Shown here: one piece after another, positions 1 through 5,043 of the stretch
Numbering within the stretch: position 1 is the first letter of the stretch
Layout of the letters: the number at the start of each line of letters is the position of its first letter
Source of the DNA: an uncultured Bacteroidales bacterium
Lineage (GTDB): Bacteria > Bacteroidota > Bacteroidia > Bacteroidales > UBA4417
Direction: 5' to 3'
Length of the DNA: 5,043 nt
Assembly (NCBI GenBank): GCA_903917425.1
Contig: CAIXAQ010000351.1
Coordinates: 1-5,043, forward strand
Translations under genes and position numbers: made by a program
Notes under the pieces: generated by a model
What the model was told of the DNA's origin: nothing
What the model saw: only the letters and a program-made list of their open reading frames with translations
Database searches by the model: none

Positions 1-1
1 C

Positions 2-1042
2 AATAATATTACTACAATGGTTAATGGGAATGGCTATCTGGTTGCTTATCAAACCGCTGCAACAAAGTATATAACCGGTACGCCTAATAATTCAGCATTG
101 ACTCTTACTAATCTCACAAAAACTACCGGTAAAGGCGAAGGCTGGCATCTATTAGGAAATCCATTCACAAGTGCTATTAAATGGAATAATGGAAGTTACG
201 CGATTAGCGGTATTGGCTTGGTTGCTAAGTTGATGGGCAATATGGGCGGTTATACTGACATTAGTGAAAATAGTATTATTCCTGCCATGCAAGGATTCTT
301 TGTGCAGGCTGTTTCCGCTACAAATGCCATTACAATTCCTTTAAATGCCAGGATACATGATGCAACAAGTTGGATGAAATCAACAGAAAACAGCCATATT
401 TTATTAACTGCTAACGACCTGGAGTCTCAGATGGCACAGGAAAGCTGGGTCCGTGTTAATGACCAGGCTACTTCAGGGTATGATTACCAGTACGATTCGC
501 ATTTTATGCCATTATATGCACCACAATTTTACTCGCTGGCCGGTGATGAGAAACTCTCGACCAATAGCCTGCCATCTCTTCCTGCTGAATCACTTATTCC
601 TTTTGGTTTTGTGAAAAACGATGCTTCCAGCTTTTCAATCGAACTGAAAGAAAGTATTGATGGTTACCAGGTGTTTTTGAAAGACCTGAAAACAAATATG
701 GATCAAAATCTTACCGAAAACCCTGTTTACACCTTTACTTCCGAAGCTAACGATGATACAAATCGTTTCCTCCTTCATTTTTTAAGCACTGTGGGCACTT
801 CAAATCCAGTTCTTCCAACCACTTCCCGCATTTATATCAGCAACCGCAATATCTATATCGAAGGCTTGGATGCAAAAGCCGAAATCCTGGTTCGAAATAT
901 GCTAGGCCAGGTGGTTGCAAGCAGAAATGCAAACGGGACGGGAGCGCAGGTTATAAATACCGCAAACCTTACTGCAGGAGTTTATGTAGTTAGTGTAGTT
1001 ACCGGAAATCAGGTTAGGAGCGAAAAAGTAGTTATTAAATAA
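2..1042 (+). CDS. C-terminal part of a large T9SS-secreted protein (5' truncated by window edge)
   Basis: The frame is open from the first complete codon at 2, so the gene begins upstream; the ATG at 17 is probably internal. About 346 residues are visible, ending at TAA 1040-1042. The visible part resembles the C-terminal half of many large Bacteroidota surface proteins: a GWHLLGNP motif (140-163), the segment IPAMQGFFVQA (to about 310), an NARIHD segment followed by a lysine-serine (about 344-382), then a beta-rich stretch ending in RFLLHF just before position 785. A linker with prolines leads to a T9SS type A sorting domain from about 827. In known T9SS proteins that domain directs passage across the outer membrane and is then removed, with the protein released or attached to the cell surface. 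The catalytic or binding part, if any, lies upstream, so the specific function is unknown. Hairpins follow the stop. Confidence is high for a T9SS cargo and nil for its substrate. Confidence 0.93.
   Translation, partial: NNITTMVNGNGYLVAYQTAATKYITGTPNNSALTLTNLTKTTGKGEGWHLLGNPFTSAIKWNNGSYAISGIGLVAKLMGNMGGYTDISENSIIPAMQGFFVQAVSATNAITIPLNARIHDATSWMKSTENSHILLTANDLESQMAQESWVRVNDQATSGYDYQYDSHFMPLYAPQFYSLAGDEKLSTNSLPSLPAESLIPFGFVKNDASSFSIELKESIDGYQVFLKDLKTNMDQNLTENPVYTFTSEANDDTNRFLLHFLSTVGTSNPVLPTTSRIYISNRNIYIEGLDAKAEILVRNMLGQVVASRNANGTGAQVINTANLTAGVYVVSVVTGNQVRSEKVVIK
827..1039 (+). other. T9SS type A C-terminal sorting domain (Por secretion signal)
   Basis: The last 71 or so residues show the expected order for this family: a first strand (RIYISNRNIYIEG), a strand and turn with VRNMLGQVV (the usual position of the 'D/N-x-x-G-x-x-V' pattern), then NLTAGVYVVSVVTG (the usual 'L-x-x-G-x-Y-x-V' pattern), and a lysine-rich end, EKVVIK. 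All core motifs are present and the domain sits exactly at the C terminus, as needed for recognition by the T9SS. It implies a T9SS and a Sec signal peptide elsewhere in the genome and protein; neither is visible here. Confidence 0.92.
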
Positions 1043-1070
1043 CACAAAACTCAAACGGAATTCTTAGAGG

Positions 1071-1110
1071 AAGCCTGCCAGATGTATACATCTGGCAGGC
1101 TTTCGGCTTT
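1071..1110 (+). terminator. Terminator-like hairpin after the T9SS cargo gene (32-bp perfect palindrome)
   Basis: Bases 1071-1086 are the exact reverse complement of 1087-1102, giving a 16-bp stem with no unpaired bases in the DNA; in RNA the central few bases would form the loop. One G-U and one G-C pair can extend the base (1069-1070 with 1103-1104). It lies 28 bases after the stop. The T-rich stretch after it is short and interrupted (TTT, CGGC, TTTT), so it is not an ideal intrinsic terminator. A second small stem, GGCTT 1105-1109 with AAGCC 1116-1120, can form next to it. It could also act as an RNA 3'-end stabiliser. Being symmetric it could work in both directions. Confidence 0.7.
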
Positions 1111-1160
1111 TGTTGAAGCCATAAAAGGGGGATAGATTCATTTTCAGGGAGCAAGGCTAT

Positions 1161-1192
1161 AAAAAAAGGCTGTTGGTTTATTTGACAGCCTT
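1161..1192 (-). terminator. Rho-independent terminator for the minus-strand repeat-protein gene
   Basis: Read on the minus strand, AAGGCTGT (1192-1185) pairs with ACAGCCTT (1173-1166) across an 11-base AT-rich loop (1184-1174) and runs into an uninterrupted stretch of seven T (1167-1161), the last two inside the stem. This is a classic intrinsic terminator. It begins 57 bases after the stop codon of the 218-residue gene and points the right way for it. With the palindrome at 1071-1102 it separates the two convergent genes. Confidence 0.82.
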
Positions 1193-1249
1193 CCATCGGC
1201 ATTCTGGCAAAGCAGACTAAATTCTCCGGGTTATACTTCCCATCCCAGG

Positions 1250-1906
1250 TTATTCTTCCGGTAACTCAATCTGTTCGCCAAAACCCGGGTTTTCGGAATT
1301 GTAATAGTTTGTTACATCGAATTTCAGGTAGCTGAAATCTATCGGACTGTCAAGAGGCGCTGAGGTACCGGTCTGATTAACGGTTTTAGTTTCTTGTGAC
1401 GGCAGTTCGCCAATTTCAGCAGCATTCCCGGTGTAATCATCTACTTCAAACCTGAGGTAACCAAATTCAGTTTCCAGCAGTTCAGAGAAAGAGGCGTCAG
1501 TGGTAATGCTTTCGTTTACTGGTAATTCTATTTCCACATCGGTTGATTCTGTACCATAATTGCCTGCATCGAATTTCAGGTAACTGAGGTCCGTTTCAAT
1601 TTCTTCCGGCAACACATTGGCTTCATCCAGGTTAAGGGCTTCGGCAGGCAAATGATCGCTTGCATCGAATTTCAGGTAGCTGAAATCTTCGGGAGAATCA
1701 AGCGGGAGACTAACCGCTGCCTCTCTTTTTCTGTCGGCTGTAATAACTACCCCGGGTAACACAGTCACCGTGTTTGACGATGTGAATGAGATATTATTGG
1801 TTGAAGTACTATTCATCCTTTCTTCGTTATGGTGACGAGGTGCTACTGCAAATGTCCCCAGGAGGCAGAGTGCAGCAATGCTCGAAATTAAGATTGACGT
1901 TTTCAT
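1250..1906 (-). CDS. Secreted acidic repeat protein with four YLKFD-type motifs, unknown function
   Basis: Complete 218-residue gene; I do not recognise a named family. Residues 1-22 form a Sec signal peptide: MKTS, a hydrophobic core, and likely cleavage after A20 or A22. C14 lacks a proper lipobox, so it is probably not a lipoprotein. Residues 47-61 carry a VLPGVVITADRKR segment. Four copies of F-x-Y-L-K/R-F-D/E-x-x-D/N-Y follow, with the central tyrosine at Y77, Y109, Y150 and Y193; the second copy has L for F, and the first has H for the last Y. Each unit begins at an L-P dipeptide (67, 99, 128, 168; the protein ends LPEE), giving units of 32, 29, 40 and 47 residues. About 40 D/E face about 10 K/R, and the mature part has no cysteine, membrane helix or T9SS sorting domain, so a periplasmic or exported location is inferred. 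The ATG at 1904-1906 lies directly before the signal peptide; no Shine-Dalgarno is seen. It is divergent from the sensor gene and has its own terminator. A calcium- or partner-binding role is possible but unproven. Confidence 0.85.
   Translation of the reverse strand: MKTSILISSIAALCLLGTFAVAPRHHNEERMNSTSTNNISFTSSNTVTVLPGVVITADRKREAAVSLPLDSPEDFSYLKFDASDHLPAEALNLDEANVLPEEIETDLSYLKFDAGNYGTESTDVEIELPVNESITTDASFSELLETEFGYLRFEVDDYTGNAAEIGELPSQETKTVNQTGTSAPLDSPIDFSYLKFDVTNYYNSENPGFGEQIELPEE
1315..1688 (-). repeat. Intragenic direct repeats encoding the FSYLKFD motif
   Basis: A 26-base stretch at 1315-1340 recurs exactly at 1663-1688. A third copy starts at 1567, identical over the first 16 bases and differing by one base within the first 21 (to 1587). 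A fourth, diverged copy lies around 1442-1470. They encode the four YLKFD-type motifs of the 218-residue protein. The two exact copies share identical synonymous codons through the motif, and their protein context is also nearly the same: PLDSP-E/I-DFSYLKFD at residues 68-81 and 184-197, 13 of 14 identical. Confidence 0.85.
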
Positions 1907-1950
1907 GGCTTCAGGATTTTTGATGATTAAACTGTTCTTTAATTGTGATG

Positions 1951-1983
1951 TAAAATTACATAATGCGTTGAATGCAAAGCAAA
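1951..1983 (-). promoter_or_regulatory. Candidate Bacteroidota-type promoter for the repeat-protein gene
   Basis: On the minus strand, TAATTTTA (1958-1951) matches the -7 consensus TAnnTTTG except for the last base. A TTTG (1983-1980) lies 21 bases upstream, at the spacing expected for the -33 element. The start codon follows 44 bases after the -7 box, giving a short leader. The -7 box lies inside a small inverted repeat, ATGTAA-AA-TTACAT (1948-1961), that might be an operator. The call rests on short AT-rich motifs in AT-rich DNA. Confidence 0.42.
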
Positions 1984-2140
1984 TGGAATCGATCAGCAGC
2001 TGATAAAAAACGTTATACCCATCACAGATAAAAAATGCCGGTTAGGCGAAAAATTGAAGGATTTCACCGAGAAGACCGGGGGCTGAAAATCGGGGAATAA
2101 TGCGGTTATAGTATTTCAGCTGTCAGATATTGAATACATA

Positions 2141-2158
2141 ACTATAGTAGGAATTCCT
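2141..2158. repeat. Two abutting perfect palindromes upstream of the sensor promoter
   Basis: ACTATAGT (2141-2148) and AGGAATTCCT (2149-2158) are each their own reverse complement and touch with no base between them. They end 12 bases before the candidate -7 box at 2171, so they cover the place where a -33 element would be expected, and no TTTG is found there. This position would suit an activator or repressor site. Palindromes of this size also occur by chance, so the regulatory role is inference. Confidence 0.35.
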
Positions 2159-2170
2159 GTAAAGGTTTTG

Positions 2171-2178
2171 TATATTTG
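2171..2178 (+). promoter_or_regulatory. Candidate -7 element for the sensor kinase gene
   Basis: TATATTTG is a perfect match to the Bacteroidota -7 consensus TAnnTTTG. It lies 98 bases before the start codon, which would give a leader of about 90 bases. No TTTG or TTG is seen 19-23 bases upstream, so the -33 half is missing or replaced by the palindromes at 2141-2158. No strong Shine-Dalgarno is present before ATG 2277 (only TTTAGG directly against it), which is usual for this phylum. Confidence 0.45.
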
Positions 2179-2276
2179 ACACTATATTTCGCTTACTCAT
2201 ATAGCCAGTTTAACTTGATCCCGCCAGTTTGGGAAATGTTGTAAAAGACGAACACCTCAGTAACAGTGCTTTTAGG

Positions 2277-5043
2277 ATGCATAAAAAAACTGTTTTAATT
2301 TTATTTCTTCTTCTGCGATGTTATACAGGCAGTGCACAGCAATATTTTTTTTCGGGGTATTCCATTAGTGATGGACTTTCGCAGAGTGTTGTCAACTGCA
2401 TTTTCGAAGACTCAAAGGGGTTCATCTGGTTTGGAACACAAAACGGGCTCAATAAATACAATGGATACAATTTCGAGGTTTTTACTTATAATCCCAATGA
2501 TACCAATTCTATTACCAATAACTGGATTAATGGCATTGCAGAAGACAAGGATGCTGACCTGTGGATAGCCACGAAAGGAGGACTGGTTAAATATATCAGA
2601 AAAGAAAAACGATTTATCACAATAAAGTATTCTTCTCCATTTGGGGTTCTAGCCACCAATTGTGTTTATGATGTCAAATGTGCGCGAAACGGGAAAATAC
2701 TCATCAACATGCCCCCGGTCCTTTCGGTATGCGATCCGAAAACACTCAAAATCAAGCACTATATCAGCACCTTAGCTTTTGACGGAAGTGCTAAGGATAA
2801 CAACATTCCACTGCTCGAAGACGGAAATGGTACTATCTGGGTAGCCTCCACCAAAGGCCTGGCAGCTTTTAACCCCGGAACATTATCCTTTCAGGTTTTC
2901 AATCATAACTCCACTGATCCTTCCAGCATATCGGACGACAATATTACAGCCCTTTTCCAGGACAAAAACGGCGGGTTATGGATAGGAACATCCTCTGGGC
3001 TTAATCGCTTGCAACCCGCTGGGAATGGGTTCGATCATTACTTTCATGATTTACGAAACGAATTCTCGCTGAGCAATAATTTTATCAGGGCAATTCTTGC
3101 TGACAAATCGGGTAACCTTTGGATTGCAACGGAAGGCGGCGGCCTGAACAGGATGAGCCGTGACAAGAATAATCGTGTACTTTTCGAACGGTTTTCGGCT
3201 GAAAAAAACGGGCTTAATCACAATATTAACCTCTCGTTGGCTATTGATAACTCCGATAACCTTTGGATAGGAACCTTGTCGGGTTTGAACAAAACCAACC
3301 TTAAAAAACGAAATTTCAGACTATACCGTAAAAACGATTCCCCGTATTCTGTCGACCTGGCCGGAAATGTTATTGCTTCAATCTACGAAGATGAGAAAAA
3401 ACTCATCTGGATCGGGAACTGGGGCCAGGGGCTGAATGTATACAGCCGTGAAACCGGCGAAGTCACTCATTATTCTACAAAGATGGCCGGCAAACTGCAT
3501 ATTCCCAATGATTACATACACTGTATATTTGAAGATAACACACACAATATCTGGCTTGGGACACGTGACGGTCTCCTGGTTTATGAGCGAAAGGAAAAAA
3601 GGTTTGCCCGACCTGTGGAACTTTTTAAAAATACGGGTCTTCCCGACTTTGCCGGCCTCAGGATCAACCGGATGATGCAGGATCATGAAGGTAACTATTG
3701 GGTTGCAACCCATGACGGATTGTACAACATGAATAGGGAAGGCTTTTATCCTGATCATTATTATGCCGGGGCAATTTCTAAGTTCCGTATCAGCTCAAAC
3801 CTGGTGTATGCTGTTCTCGAAGACCGCGATGGAGCCATTTGGGTCGGAACTATTAATGGGTTAGATGTTATAGATACAAAGAATGGAAGTATTAAGCATT
3901 TCAGGAAAAGCGAAACAAAGGCAAATTCAATATCGGATAACTTTATTACTGCATTATGTGAAGATCAGGACGGGGATATATGGATAGGAACAAACTCCTA
4001 TGTAAACAGATTTTCGAAGAAAAGTGGAACTTTCAGTTATTATTCCTCATACCAGGGTTTTCCAAGTAACCTTGTTTACAGCATCCAGGAAGATAAAAAT
4101 CATTGCCTTTGGTTTGCAACGGGAAATGGTTTATGCCAGTACACGCCGGCCGCGGATAAATTCCGTACCTATACTGTTGAGGATGGTTTACAAAGCCCGG
4201 AATTCAACCTGGGGGCTTCTTTCAGGGGCGCCGACGGGGAAATGTTCTTTGGAGGGATGAATGGTTTTAATTCGTTTTACCCTGATTCGTTAAGCGATAA
4301 TCCGTATATACCTGTAATTGCATATACTGCTGCCTATAAACTAAACAAGGGAGCCAGGGAATATCTTAACCTTGAAAAAGGAGACCCTATAATCCTTAAA
4401 TACAACGAAAATACATTCACTATCGAATTTGCCGCCCTGGAGTTTACAAATCCTGCCAAAAACCGCTATGCATATAAGTTGGAAGGCGTGGATGACGAAT
4501 GGAACGATATAGGCACACGGAATTTTGTTGCCTTCACCAACCTTCCTCCGGCAGAATACACTTTGCGGGTGAAAGGCTGCAATAACGACGGTCGCTGGAA
4601 TGAAACAGGGGTGAGTCTGAAAATAATTGTTCACCCACCCTGGTGGAAAAGCACTTCCGCTTATGTAACCTATTTTCTGATGGCCGTTCTGCTCTTATTT
4701 TTTTATATCAAAATCCGGGAGCGCAGCCACATGCGGGAACGCATGATACTGGAAGAAAAAGTGAAAGTGAGAACACAACTGATAGAAGAGCAGAAATCTG
4801 AGATATTAAACACGAATTCTGCACTGAATGAGCTGAATGCAGCTAAGGACAAATTCTTTTCCATCATTGCACATGATCTCAGGAATCCCTTCAATGCCAT
4901 TATCGGGCTCGCCGATATTCTGCTGATCAACCTGGATAACCTTGATATTCAAAAGCTGCAAAAGACACTGGAAAATATAAAAGGATCTTCGCAGCAGGCG
5001 CACGAATTGCTTGAAAATCTGCTTCTATGGGCCCGTTCTCAAA
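2277..5043 (+). CDS. Periplasmic two-propeller (Reg_prop/Y_Y_Y) sensor histidine kinase, 3' truncated by window edge
   Basis: Of this gene 922 codons are visible and no stop is reached. ATG 2277 is the first in frame after the stop at 2211 and starts a signal peptide (MHKK, a leucine-rich core, likely cleavage after GSA near residue 20). Reg_prop blades follow with a W-I/V/F-G/A-T motif, the tryptophan at residues 51, 96, 188, 235, 282, 330, 378, 426, 475, 522, 569 and 612. A degenerate blade has L142 in that place, and a last blade reads MFFGGMNGF near 656. This makes 14 blades, or two seven-bladed propellers. A Y_Y_Y domain (about 667-787) includes YAYKLEGVDDEW (731-742) and NLPPAEYTLRV, and ends HPPWW (786-790). 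One membrane helix (about 795-811) leads to a coiled coil (about 812-857) and a HisKA domain, FFSIIAHDLRNPF, with phospho-acceptor H866. The ATPase domain and any receiver or AraC domain lie outside. In this family ligands bind on the periplasmic side and control autophosphorylation. The ligand is unknown here, and no SusC/SusD genes are in view. Confidence 0.93.
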   Translation, partial: MHKKTVLILFLLLRCYTGSAQQYFFSGYSISDGLSQSVVNCIFEDSKGFIWFGTQNGLNKYNGYNFEVFTYNPNDTNSITNNWINGIAEDKDADLWIATKGGLVKYIRKEKRFITIKYSSPFGVLATNCVYDVKCARNGKILINMPPVLSVCDPKTLKIKHYISTLAFDGSAKDNNIPLLEDGNGTIWVASTKGLAAFNPGTLSFQVFNHNSTDPSSISDDNITALFQDKNGGLWIGTSSGLNRLQPAGNGFDHYFHDLRNEFSLSNNFIRAILADKSGNLWIATEGGGLNRMSRDKNNRVLFERFSAEKNGLNHNINLSLAIDNSDNLWIGTLSGLNKTNLKKRNFRLYRKNDSPYSVDLAGNVIASIYEDEKKLIWIGNWGQGLNVYSRETGEVTHYSTKMAGKLHIPNDYIHCIFEDNTHNIWLGTRDGLLVYERKEKRFARPVELFKNTGLPDFAGLRINRMMQDHEGNYWVATHDGLYNMNREGFYPDHYYAGAISKFRISSNLVYAVLEDRDGAIWVGTINGLDVIDTKNGSIKHFRKSETKANSISDNFITALCEDQDGDIWIGTNSYVNRFSKKSGTFSYYSSYQGFPSNLVYSIQEDKNHCLWFATGNGLCQYTPAADKFRTYTVEDGLQSPEFNLGASFRGADGEMFFGGMNGFNSFYPDSLSDNPYIPVIAYTAAYKLNKGAREYLNLEKGDPIILKYNENTFTIEFAALEFTNPAKNRYAYKLEGVDDEWNDIGTRNFVAFTNLPPAEYTLRVKGCNNDGRWNETGVSLKIIVHPPWWKSTSAYVTYFLMAVLLLFFYIKIRERSHMRERMILEEKVKVRTQLIEEQKSEILNTNSALNELNAAKDKFFSIIAHDLRNPFNAIIGLADILLINLDNLDIQKLQKTLENIKGSSQQAHELLENLLLWARSQ

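Larger units (their letters stand above)
1907..2276. other. Divergent intergenic region of 370 bases
   Basis: No convincing ORF or RNA gene is seen between the two divergent genes. The left end holds the candidate minus-strand promoter (1951-1983). A short inverted repeat, ATCAGC-A-GCTGAT, lies at 1992-2004, followed by six A (2005-2010); it ends no known gene. Nothing clear is seen in 2011-2140. Two abutting palindromes lie at 2141-2158, the candidate plus-strand -7 box at 2171-2178, and a probable leader from about 2185 to 2276. The reading frame of the sensor is open back to a stop at 2211-2213 but has no ATG before 2277. Confidence 0.7.

Noticed and set aside
1315..1688. CRISPR-like spaced direct repeats
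   Set aside because: The repeats are inside an open reading frame, in phase with it, unevenly spaced (by 96-129 bases), and encode a conserved peptide motif.
1863..1868. Possible lipoprotein cysteine (C14) in the repeat protein
   Set aside because: The residues before it are A-A-L, without the small residue required just before the cysteine; an ordinary signal peptidase site after A20 or A22 fits better.
1992..2010. Inverted repeat ATCAGC-A-GCTGAT followed by six A, as a terminator
   Set aside because: The single-base loop is too short, the tail is A on the plus strand, and no gene ends there on the minus strand.
2176..2204. TTGACA (2176-2181), a perfect sigma-70-type -35 sequence
   Set aside because: There is no good TATAAT at 16-18 bases (only an ATATAG-like string), and Bacteroidota use a different primary consensus; it overlaps the better TAnnTTTG match.
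2332..2568. 78-residue plus-strand ORF
   Set aside because: It lies in another frame within the sensor gene, whose continuous frame from 2277 encodes a signal peptide and recognisable propeller blades; the ORF product has no recognisable features.
3378..3758. 126-residue minus-strand ORF and 79-residue plus-strand ORF at 3436-3675
   Set aside because: Both overlap the propeller-coding frame of the sensor; their products look like chance translations with no family likeness.
4024..5003. Further small ORFs at 4024-4260 (+), 4341-4634 (-), 4703-4930 (-) and 4806-5003 (-)
   Set aside because: All lie in alternative frames within the sensor's last blades, Y_Y_Y, coiled-coil and HisKA coding sequence.

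Overview
The window looks like a chromosomal segment of a member of the Bacteroidota, most likely class Bacteroidia. The reasons are a type IX secretion (T9SS) C-terminal sorting domain, a periplasmic Reg_prop/Y_Y_Y sensor histidine kinase of the type abundant in this phylum, a perfect match to the Bacteroidota -7 promoter element (TAnnTTTG), weak or absent Shine-Dalgarno sequences, and moderate-to-low GC content. Genus cannot be told from this sequence.

Layout. Positions 2-1042 (+) are the 3' end of a large secreted or surface protein that enters from the left and ends in a T9SS sorting domain. Positions 1043-1249 are a convergent intergenic region with two terminator-like hairpins: a 32-bp perfect palindrome serving the left gene and a hairpin plus T-run serving the minus-strand gene. 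Positions 1250-1906 (-) encode a 218-residue secreted, strongly acidic protein of unknown function, built from four copies of a motif of the form F-x-Y-L-K/R-F-D/E-x-x-D/N-Y. Positions 1907-2276 are a divergent intergenic region without a convincing ORF; it holds a candidate promoter for each flanking gene, and a palindrome overlaps or abuts each one. Positions 2277-5043 (+) hold a sensor kinase gene that leaves the window on the right. Its 922 visible codons give a signal peptide, about 14 propeller blades (two seven-bladed propellers), a Y_Y_Y domain, one membrane helix, a coiled coil and a HisKA domain with the phospho-accepting histidine.

How the parts may work together. The sensor would bind an unknown periplasmic ligand through its propellers and Y_Y_Y module and signal across the inner membrane. 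No SusC/SusD pair, glycoside hydrolase or polysaccharide lyase is visible beside it, so a polysaccharide-utilization role cannot be assumed. The divergent small repeat protein is the only complete gene in the window and the least explained. A link between it and the sensor rests only on their divergent arrangement and is speculative. No CRISPR array, tRNA, rRNA, insertion sequence or integrase was seen.
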